Part shown: piece after piece, positions 1 through 7,447 of the stretch | How the letters are laid out: every line of letters begins with the position of its first letter | How positions within the stretch are numbered: the stretch's first letter is position 1 | NCBI GenBank assembly: GCA_026645375.1 | Contig: JAPFFX010000413.1 | Span: 1 to 10,415, forward strand | DNA from: Citricoccus sp. WCRC_4 | GTDB taxonomy: Bacteria > Actinomycetota > Actinomycetes > Actinomycetales > Micrococcaceae | Length of the DNA: 10,415 nucleotides | Direction: 5' to 3' | The notes under the pieces: generated by a model | What the model was told of the DNA's origin: nothing | Databases searched by the model: none | The model's input: only the letters and a program-made list of their open reading frames with translations | Made by a program: the position numbers and the translations under genes

Positions 1-1725
1 CACCGCGGCCGCGGTGACCCGGTCGCGCGGCGCCGTGGAGAGCACGTGCCAGCTGCGGCGCAGGGCGGCGGGCAGCGGCCGGCGCAACCACGTGAACCAC
101 AGCGTGTTGCGCAGCCCGTGACGGCGCCGCAGGTGCGGGTCGCGGATCGTGGAGGCCTGGTGGTGCACCACCACCTGCGGCAGGTGGCACAGTTCCCAGC
201 CGGCGGAGGCCAGGTCCGCGGCCATCAGTTCCTCCTCACCACCCAGCCAGAGCCGGCGGCTGAAGCCGCCGACCTGCCGGAAGGCCTCGGTGCGCATCAC
301 GGAGGCACCGGCCAGGAAGCTGCCGAGCGCCGGACCAGGCAGCCAGTCCGGTCCGCGGACCGGGGAGTGCAGCAGTTCGGCGTTGATGGGATCCTCCCGG
401 GCGCCGGGCTCGACGAGGATCCGCGCGGTGACCACGCCCAGCCGCGGGTGGGCGGCCAGCGCCTCCACCGCGGCCTGCAGTGCCCCGGGCTCCCACCACG
501 TGTCGTCGTCGCAGAAGGCCACGAACTCGGTCGGCACCAGGTCGACCGCGACGTTGCGCCCGACCGCCCCGAGGTTCTGCCCGCTCTCCACCAGGACCAG
601 CCGCGGGTCGGAGCCGAACCGCTCCCGGACGGCGTCGGCCGTGCCGTCGGTGGAGGCGTTGTCGACCACGTAGAGGGCGGGGCGTTCCGGCAGGGCCAGG
701 ACGCGCTCGATGGCCTGCAGTGCCTCGGCGCGGCGGTTGTAGGTGATCATCACGACCGAGACCCTCTCGTGGACCGCCGTCTCACTGCCGTCTCTGCCGC
801 CTGCGGCGGTGGAGACCGGCCCGGTGGACCGGGACACCGCGGTGTCACCGGCGAGCAGTTCCAGCTCCCGCACCAGCCGGTCACTGGCCGGACGCCGGCG
901 GACCAGCGCGGACGGCACTCGGGGCACGGACCGGAGCAAGGCACCGCGTCCGCGGGCACCGGAGTGCCAGGCGGTTCGCACCCGACGCGCGACGTCGGCC
1001 CAGTCCCGCCGCATGAGGGCGGTGAGCAGGGCACTGCGCACCAGGTCCCGCTGCCGGGCCTCGCCCGGCTCGCGGTGCTGCGAGGGGTGGTGGTGGACCC
1101 ACAGGTCGGGCGCGTGGACGATCTCCCATCCGGACTCCGCCAGGTCCAGCGCCAGCCGTTCCTCCTCGCCCGGGAAGCGCACCACGGGATCGAACCCGCC
1201 GGCAGCGAGGAACGCCGTGCGGCGCACGACGGCGGCGCAGGCCACGAAGCCCAGTAGCCGCGGCCCGACGCCAGTGGGCGACAGGCCCAGGGGTGATTCC
1301 GCCAGCACGTCGTTGATGGGGTCTGGCCTGTCCCCGGGGCCGACCGCGATCGAGGCTGCCAGCAGGCCGATGCCGGGATGGGCGTCGAACAACCGCTCGG
1401 CCTCGGCCAGGGCACCGGGGGCCCACCAGGAATCGTCGTCGGCGAAGGCGACATAGTCGGTCGTGGCCGCACGGACGCCGATCGTCCGGGCCACCGCACC
1501 ACGATTGCGTCCCAGTCGGATCACCCGCACCGAGGGGAACGCGGCGTCGACGGCCTCGGGAGTCCCGTCCGTCGAGGCGTTGTCGACGACGATCACGGGC
1601 GCCTCGTGGTGGTGGAGTCGGGCCAGCAGTTCATCGCGCCGGTTCCGGGTGGCGATCACCACCGTGGTCCGCCCTCCGTCCGCGCTGCCGGCCGCGCCGG
1701 GCATCGGCTCCGTCGTCGTCATCAT
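1..1725 (-). CDS. Tandem (double-domain) family 2 glycosyltransferase, partial at C-terminus
   Basis: This frame is open without a stop from the ATG at 1725 down to the window edge (575 codons seen; the 3' end is missing). It encodes two GT-A fold, GT2-type units in one chain. Unit 1 has a VVIATRNR start (about residues 22-29), NASTDGT (49-55), the DDD metal/nucleotide-sugar motif (96-98) followed by SWW, GEEE (186-189) and WVHHH (209-213). Unit 2 repeats the same order: ITYNRR (327-332), NASTDGT (356-362), DDD (406-408) then TWW, GEEE (496-499) and VVVHH (518-522). Matching motifs are offset by a nearly constant 307-310 residues, so each unit is full-length and both keep their catalytic-type residues. 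GT2 enzymes transfer sugars from nucleotide donors; the substrate here is unknown, with cell-wall polysaccharide a reasonable guess. No signal peptide or membrane segment is visible, so it is probably cytoplasmic. Two ATGs lie in a row at 1725 and 1722 after AGGGGG; spacing slightly favours the second. Confidence 0.88.
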   Translation of the reverse strand, partial: MMTTTEPMPGAAGSADGGRTTVVIATRNRRDELLARLHHHEAPVIVVDNASTDGTPEAVDAAFPSVRVIRLGRNRGAVARTIGVRAATTDYVAFADDDSWWAPGALAEAERLFDAHPGIGLLAASIAVGPGDRPDPINDVLAESPLGLSPTGVGPRLLGFVACAAVVRRTAFLAAGGFDPVVRFPGEEERLALDLAESGWEIVHAPDLWVHHHPSQHREPGEARQRDLVRSALLTALMRRDWADVARRVRTAWHSGARGRGALLRSVPRVPSALVRRRPASDRLVRELELLAGDTAVSRSTGPVSTAAGGRDGSETAVHERVSVVMITYNRRAEALQAIERVLALPERPALYVVDNASTDGTADAVRERFGSDPRLVLVESGQNLGAVGRNVAVDLVPTEFVAFCDDDTWWEPGALQAAVEALAAHPRLGVVTARILVEPGAREDPINAELLHSPVRGPDWLPGPALGSFLAGASVMRTEAFRQVGGFSRRLWLGGEEELMAADLASAGWELCHLPQVVVHHQASTIRDPHLRRRHGLRNTLWFTWLRRPLPAALRRSWHVLSTAPRDRVTAAAV

Positions 1726-1862
1726 TTCCCCCTGGTGGTGGGTCGGTCGTGAGTCGCTCGAGAACCGGTCGCCGGCCGGGGCGCCCCCGGGACGGGTCCG
1801 GACACCGTCGAGCCTAGGGGAAATGCGCGAGGACACCACCGGATCGTGGAATGCTGGTGCAC
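1726..1862. promoter_or_regulatory. Divergent intergenic region between the glycosyltransferase and ATP-grasp genes
   Basis: These roughly 137 bases separate two genes read in opposite directions and must carry the promoters of both. The only clear element is the minus-strand Shine-Dalgarno AGGGGG (about 1728-1733) just before the glycosyltransferase start. There is a short perfect palindrome GGGGCGCCCC at 1778-1787 and a CCTAGG at 1813-1818, but both are unremarkable at this base composition. I see no convincing -35/-10 pair and no small open frame worth calling. Confidence 0.4.
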
Positions 1863-3458
1863 ATGTCAGATCTGTTTGCCGGATACGCCGAGGCGCTGCA
1901 AGGCAGCCGTGCGTGGGACGAGATGTTCGCCCCGGGGTTCACCCTGCGCACGGACTACCGTCCCGTCGAGCGGGTCCTGGAGGAACTCTCCCTGGACGAC
2001 GTCACCGCCCGGGCGGACTCGATGTCCAGGACCTTCCTGGACCGCGGCGTCACCTTCGACTACGCAGGCGAGGAACGGGCCTGGCCATTGGACATCGTCC
2101 CCCGGGTCATCCCCGCCGACGACTGGGACGTCCTGGAGCGGGGCGTGTCCCAGCGCGTGCGAGTGCTGGAGGCCTTCCTGGACGACGTCTACTCCACGAT
2201 GTCGGTGGTGCGCGACGGGGTGGTGCCCCGCGCCCTGATCACCACCAGCGCCCACTTCCACCGCGCCGTCCACGGCTTCCGCCCCGCGGGTGGAGTCCGG
2301 GTCCACGTCTCCGGCATCGACGTCGTCCGTGACGCCGAGGGGATCTTCCGCGTCCTGGAGGACAACGTCCGGGTGCCCTCCGGCGTCTCCTACGTCCTGG
2401 AGAACCGGCGCGCGATGTCCAAGGGACTGCCGGAGGCCATCGGCTCGGTCAACGTCCGGCCGGTCGAGGAGTATCCCCGGCGCCTGCTGGCGGCACTGCG
2501 GAAGTCGGCGCCGTCGGACATCGAGGATCCCGTCGTCGTCGTGCTGACCCCGGGCGTCTACAACTCCGCCTACTTCGAGCACACCCTGCTGGCCGGGATG
2601 ATGGGCGTGGAACTGGTCGAGGGGCGTGACCTGGTCACCCGGGCCAACAAGGTCTACATGCGCACCACCGACGGCGAGCGGCGCGTGGACGTGATCTACA
2701 AGCGGATCGACGACGACTTCCTGGACCCCCTGCACTTCCGCTCCGACTCCGTCCTCGGGGTGCCGGGGATCGTCAACGCCGCCCGGGCCGGCAATGTCAC
2801 CATCGCCAACGCGGTGGGCAACGGCGTGGCCGATGACAAGCTCGTCTACACCTACATGCCGGACCTGACCCGCTATTACCTGGGCGAGGATCCCATCGTC
2901 CCCAACGTGGACACCTTCCGGCTCGAAGAGCCCGAGGCGCGCGAGGAGGTCATGGACCGCCTGGACGAGCTCGTGGTCAAGCCGGTCGATGGATCCGGCG
3001 GCAAGGGACTCGTGATAGGGCCCGATGCGTCGCCGGCCGAGCTCGAGGAACTGCGCCGCAAGGTCCTCACCGAACCCCGTGGCTGGATCGCCCAGCCCGT
3101 GCTGCAGCTGTCCACGGTGCCGACCCTTGCCGGAGGACGCTTCGCACCCCGGCACGTGGACCTGCGACCGTTCGCCATCAACGACGGCGACGACGTCTGG
3201 GTCCTGCCCGGCGGGCTGACCCGCGTGGCGCTGAAGGAGGGATCGCTGATCGTGAACTCCTCCCAGGGCGGCGGGTCCAAGGACACCTGGGTGATGTCCC
3301 GGCCCGGCGCCGAGGCGCGCCCGGCCGCCCTGACGGAACCAGAACCGCAGGTGCACGTGGTCGGCGACGACTGGCCCGAGGAGCTATCGCAGAGTCCCCT
3401 GGACGAGATCGGGCTGCTGCCCGAGCAGCAGCAACAACAGGGAGGGGCATCATGCTGA
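1863..3458 (+). CDS. Circularly permuted type 2 ATP-grasp protein (DUF404/DUF407 family)
   Basis: A 531-residue predicted cytoplasmic ATP-dependent carboxylate-amine ligase of the CP_ATPgrasp_2 family, thought to form an amide or peptide bond on an unidentified substrate. Family signatures are visible: LEDNVRVPSG (EDN at 166-168), TPGVYNSAYFEH (229-240), DVIYKRIDDDF (276-286), the glycine-rich loop KPVDGSGGKG (373-382), DLRPFAI (433-439), GGLTRVA (450-456) and NSSQGGGSKDTWV (465-477). Length is normal for the family (about 480-550). The C-terminus ends in a short glutamine run (QQQQQGG) that looks disordered. It is the first gene of a three-gene operon and overlaps the next start by 7 bases; the same order (ATP-grasp, Alpha-E, transglutaminase) is Rv2411c-Rv2410c-Rv2409c in M. 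tuberculosis. I prefer the ATG at 1863, which gives the MSDLF N-terminus usual in relatives. An in-frame ATG at 1851 would add four residues, and neither has a strong ribosome binding site. Family assignment is firm; the reaction is inferred. Confidence 0.93.
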   Translation: MSDLFAGYAEALQGSRAWDEMFAPGFTLRTDYRPVERVLEELSLDDVTARADSMSRTFLDRGVTFDYAGEERAWPLDIVPRVIPADDWDVLERGVSQRVRVLEAFLDDVYSTMSVVRDGVVPRALITTSAHFHRAVHGFRPAGGVRVHVSGIDVVRDAEGIFRVLEDNVRVPSGVSYVLENRRAMSKGLPEAIGSVNVRPVEEYPRRLLAALRKSAPSDIEDPVVVVLTPGVYNSAYFEHTLLAGMMGVELVEGRDLVTRANKVYMRTTDGERRVDVIYKRIDDDFLDPLHFRSDSVLGVPGIVNAARAGNVTIANAVGNGVADDKLVYTYMPDLTRYYLGEDPIVPNVDTFRLEEPEAREEVMDRLDELVVKPVDGSGGKGLVIGPDASPAELEELRRKVLTEPRGWIAQPVLQLSTVPTLAGGRFAPRHVDLRPFAINDGDDVWVLPGGLTRVALKEGSLIVNSSQGGGSKDTWVMSRPGAEARPAALTEPEPQVHVVGDDWPEELSQSPLDEIGLLPEQQQQQGGASC

Positions 3459-4375
3459 GCCGCATCGCCGAGTCACTGTTCTGGATCGGCCGCTACGTGG
3501 AGCGCGCCGACGGCACGTCCCGCATCCTCGACGTGCACCTGGAGCGCCTCAACGGAGCGAGCGCCCAGGAGCAGGAGACCGTCACCCGGGAATTGCTGAC
3601 CATCATGGGCGTACCGCAGCCGGAGGAGTACACGCTGGGCTCCCTGCTCAACACCCTGGCCTACACCCGGAGCAGCACGCACTCGGTCGCCGGCTCCCTG
3701 GGCGCGGCCCGGGAGAATGCCCGCCGCGCGCGGGAGACCGTGTCGTCCTCCCTCTGGGAGGCACTCAACACCACGTGGTATGGCCTCGGCCAGCATCGCC
3801 GGGACGTGGTCGGCACCTACCGGTTCTGCCACTGGGTGCTCGAGCGCACGGCCATGATCCGCGGACTCGCCGACTCCACCATGAGTCACGACGAGGCGTG
3901 GCTGTTCCTGGAACTGGGCCGCTCGCTGGAGCGGGCCGACATGACGGCGCGCATGCTCGCCACCCGCGAGTCGGAGGCTCTCGGCCTGTCCTGGGTCAAC
4001 ATGCTCCGGTGCGCCGGCGCCTACGAGTCCTTCCTGCGCACCCAGCGGGCCACCGTGGGCGAGGAGCACGCCGGCGAGTTCCTGCTGCTGGACCGGCTCT
4101 TCCCCCGGTCCGTGCTCCGCGCGCTGCAGGACGCCGAGGAGTGCCTGATGGCCCTGGACCCGTCCTACCAGCGCGTCGGGTTCATGGATGACGCCCGCCG
4201 GATCGTGGGGGAGATGCGTTCCACCCTGGAGTACTCGACCCCGGACCAGTTGGCCGCCTCGCTGCCCATCTTCCTGCACCAGGTCCAGCTCTCCTGCGCC
4301 CGGGCCTCCGAGGCCATCACCAACAAGTACTTTTCCCGGGGTCAGGAACTGTCCTGGGTGGGAGAGGTGTCATGA
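3452..4375 (+). CDS. Alpha-E domain protein (DUF403 family)
   Basis: A 307-residue, predicted all-helical protein of the Alpha-E family. The N-terminus (LSRIAESLFWIGRYVERA, residues 2-19) is the hallmark of the family, and length is typical (about 300-330). Many regularly spaced Arg/Glu-rich amphipathic helices follow, with no signal peptide and no membrane segment. The molecular function is not known. Constant pairing with a circularly permuted ATP-grasp protein and a transglutaminase-like protein suggests that it is a partner or substrate carrier in the same pathway, but that is context only. Its ATG sits inside the end of the ATP-grasp gene (shared bases 3452-3458) behind GGGAGGGG at about 3440-3447, and its TGA overlaps the next ATG in an ATGA junction. 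All three genes are therefore likely made from one message with coupled translation. Confidence 0.93.
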   Translation: MLSRIAESLFWIGRYVERADGTSRILDVHLERLNGASAQEQETVTRELLTIMGVPQPEEYTLGSLLNTLAYTRSSTHSVAGSLGAARENARRARETVSSSLWEALNTTWYGLGQHRRDVVGTYRFCHWVLERTAMIRGLADSTMSHDEAWLFLELGRSLERADMTARMLATRESEALGLSWVNMLRCAGAYESFLRTQRATVGEEHAGEFLLLDRLFPRSVLRALQDAEECLMALDPSYQRVGFMDDARRIVGEMRSTLEYSTPDQLAASLPIFLHQVQLSCARASEAITNKYFSRGQELSWVGEVS

Positions 4376-5220
4376 GCCGCCTGCACATCACGCACCGGAC
4401 CGACTACGCGTACAACAGCCCGGCCACGACCTCGTACAACGAGGCCAGGATGACCCCGGTGACGGACGCCCAGCAGATCACTCTGGAGTCCTCGATCACC
4501 ATCACCCCGCGGCAGGCCGTGGCCACCACCTACCGCGACTACTGGGGCACCCGGGTGACGTCGTTCGACATCCACGTCCCCCACGACACCCTCGAGGTCC
4601 TTGCCTCCGCCACGGTGGAGGTCCACCGCGCCGATCCGCTCGTGCCGGACGACGACCTGGCGGACTGGCACCGGCTGGAGTCGACGGAGACGGTGCACGA
4701 GTTCTCCGACTTCCTGCCGCAGACCCGGCTGTCGGATCCGGGCGACGACGCGCGGGAGCGGGCCCGTGGCCTCCGCGCCCGGCGGCCACACCAGAGCGCA
4801 CGCAACGTGCTGGAATGGCTCGACGAGGCGATGTCCTACCAGCCGGGCGTCACCGCCGTGACCTCAGGCGCCGAGGAGGCCCTGACCACCGGCAAGGGCG
4901 TGTGCCAGGACCTCGCGCACATCGGGATCGGCATGATGCGCGCGCTCGGCATCCCCGCGCGCTACGTCTCTGGCTACATCCACCCGAAACCGTCGGTGCC
5001 ACTGGGCACCGAGGTGGCCGGACAGTCCCATGCCTGGCTGGAATGGTGGGACGGCGCCTGGCACACCTGGGACCCGACCAACACCAAGCCCGCCGGCGAC
5101 CTCCACGTGCTCGTGGGGCGCGGCCGTGACTACCGCGACGTCACCCCGCTGAAGGGGATCGTGTCCGGCGGACAGGGATCGCGGCTCTCCGTCGAGGTGC
5201 TGATGACCCAGCTGGCGTGA
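4372..5220 (+). CDS. Transglutaminase-like cysteine protein (Bact_transglu_N plus transglutaminase core)
   Basis: A 282-residue protein with an N-terminal beta-rich Bact_transglu_N domain (residues 1 to about 85, opening SRLHITHRTDYAYNSPA) and a transglutaminase/papain-like core. The catalytic triad is complete: Cys178 in GKGVCQDLAH, His220 in SHAWLEWW and Asp234 in TWDPTN. Enzymes with this core hydrolyse or transfer amide bonds, so it should act as a peptidase, amidase or transamidase on a target not revealed here. No export signal is seen, so it is probably cytoplasmic. It is the last gene of the ATP-grasp/Alpha-E operon, starting 4 bases inside the Alpha-E gene (ATGA). An ATP-dependent ligase beside an amide-cleaving enzyme suggests opposing or sequential steps on one amide-linked product. 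M. tuberculosis Rv2409c is the corresponding gene. A strong hairpin follows its stop codon. Confidence 0.93.
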   Translation: MSRLHITHRTDYAYNSPATTSYNEARMTPVTDAQQITLESSITITPRQAVATTYRDYWGTRVTSFDIHVPHDTLEVLASATVEVHRADPLVPDDDLADWHRLESTETVHEFSDFLPQTRLSDPGDDARERARGLRARRPHQSARNVLEWLDEAMSYQPGVTAVTSGAEEALTTGKGVCQDLAHIGIGMMRALGIPARYVSGYIHPKPSVPLGTEVAGQSHAWLEWWDGAWHTWDPTNTKPAGDLHVLVGRGRDYRDVTPLKGIVSGGQGSRLSVEVLMTQLA

Positions 5221-5233
5221 CCCCCTGGACGCG

Positions 5234-5271
5234 GGAACAGCACCCTCCTCGGTCGGGCAGGGTGCTGTTCC
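5234..5271. terminator. Intrinsic-type hairpin between convergent genes
   Basis: GGAACAGCACCCT (5234-5246) and AGGGTGCTGTTCC (5259-5271) form a perfect 13-bp stem with a 12-base loop, between the transglutaminase stop (5220) and the stop of the convergent acyl-CoA dehydrogenase (5297). C-runs at 5221-5225 and G-runs at 5272-5276 could lengthen the stem after an internal loop. No U-tract follows on either strand, as is common in high-GC actinobacteria. The symmetric position suggests that it ends transcription from both sides. Confidence 0.75.
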
Positions 5272-5296
5272 GGGGGCCCGCTCGCGTCGCCGCGGG

Positions 5297-7447
5297 TCAG
5301 TGGTGGGAGGACTTCTTCACGGACTTCTCCGGCACGGGGGCATCGGCACTGGCCCGCAGGGCGCGGTAGTACTCGGCCGCCTCATGCTGGCGCCGGGCCT
5401 CCTCCCCGGTGGCCACGTCCATCCGGACGTGCTCCGGTGCGTAGCCCCAGGCATCCACGAGGTCCTGGGCATGCGGCCGCAGTCGGTAGGCCAGGCGATT
5501 GATGTACTGGCGCAGGGTCTTGGCACGTTGGGGCGAGATCCTGCTGTTCTCCAGGAACCAGCCCAGGTCGTCCTCGATGACCCGCAACGCGAACAGGTCG
5601 CGCAACCAGGTGAGCACCTGCCGGGTGTGGTCGTCCTCCACGCGCTCCACGGCGCGGGTGAACGCCTCCCACTCGAGCAGTTCGGCGTGGTTCCGGGCTG
5701 CGTCGATGAGCTCGGTCTGGTGGCGGTTGAAGGTGGCGGCCTGCTCGGCGCGCGACTTCCTGGCCACCGGGAGCAGCGCCTGGGCCACCGCGCCGGTCTT
5801 GGTGCGCACCCGGTCCTCCAGCAGGGCGCGCTGGACCGCGGTCTCCTTGAACCAGTTGGCGCTCTTGCGTTCCGACCCCGCGTCCTGGACCGACTGGACC
5901 ACCCGGCGCAGGCCGGACCGGTGGACGACCGCCTCGGTGGCCCGGGCCGCGACGAACTTGGACAGCGCCCCGACGGAGAACCCGGAGAGCTCCTTCGAGT
6001 AGTCAGCCAGCAGCCGCTTGCCCACCAGCTGGAGCAGGACGTTGTTGTCCCCCTCGAAGGTCACGTAGATGTCCAGGTCCGCCCGCAGGGACGCGAACCG
6101 GTTCTTCGCCATGAAACCGGCCCCGCCGCAGGCCTCCCGGGCCTCCTGCAGCGTGTCCAGGGCGTTCCAGGTGGCCAGCGGCTTGATCGCGGCCGCCAGG
6201 GTCTCGAGTTCCTGCCGGTCCTGGTCGGAGTCGGACTCCCCGGAGAACACGGAGTCGAACTTCTCCAGCAGCTCGTTGCCGGCGAACGCGTCCGCGTAGG
6301 TGCGGGCCAGCCGGTCGATCAGCCGCCGCTGGTGCAACTGGTAGTCCATCAGGACCTCTTCATGGGTGTCCGAGGTCGCGTTGAACTGCCGCCGTTCGTT
6401 GCCGTAGGTGACCGCTGCCTTCAGGGCCAGCGCCGAGACGGCCGCCCCGGACAGCGCCAGGGACACCCGGCCCTGGACCAGGGTGCCGATCATCGTGAAG
6501 AACCGGCGCCCCGGAGAGCTGATGTCAGAGGAGTAGGTGCCGTCATCGGCCACCGAGCCGTACCGGTCGAGCAGGTTGGTGCGCGGGATGCGGACGCGAT
6601 CGAAGTGCAGCCGCCCGTTGTCGATGCCGTTGAGTCCTCCCTTGAGCCCGTCGTCCTCGCCGCCGACGCCCGGCAGGAACTCCCCGGAGTCGTCCCGGAG
6701 GGGGACGAAGAAGGCATGCACGCCGTGGTTCACGCCGCGGGTGATCAACTGCGCGAAGACGACGGCCGCCTTGCCGTGCAGGGCCGCATTGCCCAGGTAG
6801 TCCTTCCAGGCGGCCTTGAACGGGGTGTGCACCTCGAACTCATCGGTCTCCGGCACGTAGGTGGCGGTCGTGGCCAGGGAGGACACGTCCGAACCGTGGC
6901 CGATCTCCGTCATGGCGAAGGCGCCGGGCAGCTTCAGGCTGATGACGTCGGGCAGCCACCTGTCATGGTGCTCCTGGGTGCCCAGGTGCAGGATGGCCGA
7001 GCCGAACAGGCCCCACTGCACGCCGGACTTGATCTGCAGGGACGGATCGGCGGTGACCACCTCGACGAACGCGGCGATGTTCCCCCCGTGGTTGTCCTCG
7101 CCTCCCAGGTGCGTGGGGAACGCCTTCTGCACGGCGCCCAGGTCCACGAGCAGGCCCAGCTGTCCGAGCACCCGCTCGCGATGCTGCTCCATGGCCAGTC
7201 CCTCGACCTTGTGCAGCCGCGGGTCCTTGACGTTCTCACGGGACTGCCGGCGTTCCGTGGCCCAGCGTCCGAGCAGCAGATCCTGGATCCGGTCCATGTC
7301 GAGTCCGCCGGGTTCGGCCGGCGAGACGGCACTGGAGGCCGCGCCCGGAGCGGGCGGGACGGCCGCGCCGTCGAGGGTGGGATCCGGGTGGACCGCGTCC
7401 GCATCGGCGGTCCCGGCCAGGACGGTGGAGTCGGGAGTGGTGGTCAT
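5297..7447 (-). CDS. fadE5: FadE5-type acyl-CoA dehydrogenase (large, acyl-CoA oxidase-like)
   Basis: A 716-residue FAD enzyme predicted to catalyse the first oxidation of fatty acyl-CoA to trans-2-enoyl-CoA in beta-oxidation. After a low-complexity, Ala/Pro/Asp-rich N-terminal tail (residues 1 to about 49) comes the acyl-CoA dehydrogenase fold. It has FAMTEIGHGSD (177-187), the flavin/substrate motif in its acyl-CoA oxidase-like form, then REACGGAGF around Cys440, and TFEGDNNVLLQ with Glu465, the expected catalytic base by analogy with the YEG glutamate of this superfamily. A further C-terminal region of about 200 residues makes it longer than ordinary 380-400 residue acyl-CoA dehydrogenases and similar to M. 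tuberculosis FadE5 (about 730). The start at 7447 is chosen because AGGAG (7453-7457) lies 5 bases ahead. The open frame runs on to 7639, but that part overlaps the regulator gene and does not look like the family. It overlaps the TetR stop by 4 bases, so the two are co-transcribed. The symbol is by family likeness. Confidence 0.92.
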   Translation of the reverse strand: MTTTPDSTVLAGTADADAVHPDPTLDGAAVPPAPGAASSAVSPAEPGGLDMDRIQDLLLGRWATERRQSRENVKDPRLHKVEGLAMEQHRERVLGQLGLLVDLGAVQKAFPTHLGGEDNHGGNIAAFVEVVTADPSLQIKSGVQWGLFGSAILHLGTQEHHDRWLPDVISLKLPGAFAMTEIGHGSDVSSLATTATYVPETDEFEVHTPFKAAWKDYLGNAALHGKAAVVFAQLITRGVNHGVHAFFVPLRDDSGEFLPGVGGEDDGLKGGLNGIDNGRLHFDRVRIPRTNLLDRYGSVADDGTYSSDISSPGRRFFTMIGTLVQGRVSLALSGAAVSALALKAAVTYGNERRQFNATSDTHEEVLMDYQLHQRRLIDRLARTYADAFAGNELLEKFDSVFSGESDSDQDRQELETLAAAIKPLATWNALDTLQEAREACGGAGFMAKNRFASLRADLDIYVTFEGDNNVLLQLVGKRLLADYSKELSGFSVGALSKFVAARATEAVVHRSGLRRVVQSVQDAGSERKSANWFKETAVQRALLEDRVRTKTGAVAQALLPVARKSRAEQAATFNRHQTELIDAARNHAELLEWEAFTRAVERVEDDHTRQVLTWLRDLFALRVIEDDLGWFLENSRISPQRAKTLRQYINRLAYRLRPHAQDLVDAWGYAPEHVRMDVATGEEARRQHEAAEYYRALRASADAPVPEKSVKKSSHH

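Noticed and set aside
46..1257. 403-codon open frame on the plus strand
   Set aside because: It is antisense to the double glycosyltransferase, whose uninterrupted frame carries two full motif sets.
1778..1787. Palindrome GGGGCGCCCC as an operator
   Set aside because: A 10-base GC-only palindrome is expected by chance at this composition and has no supporting promoter element.
1851..1862. ATG at 1851 as start of the ATP-grasp protein
   Set aside because: It would add only four residues (MLVH). The ATG at 1863 gives the N-terminus expected from relatives. Not excluded, as neither start has a strong ribosome site.
1866..3356. 496-codon open frame on the minus strand
   Set aside because: It is antisense to the ATP-grasp gene, whose family motifs are unmistakable. 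The antisense protein has no recognisable motif.
3422..3441. CAG/CAA repeat coding a glutamine run as a microsatellite
   Set aside because: It is only five codons of mixed CAG and CAA, too short to claim as a repeat locus.
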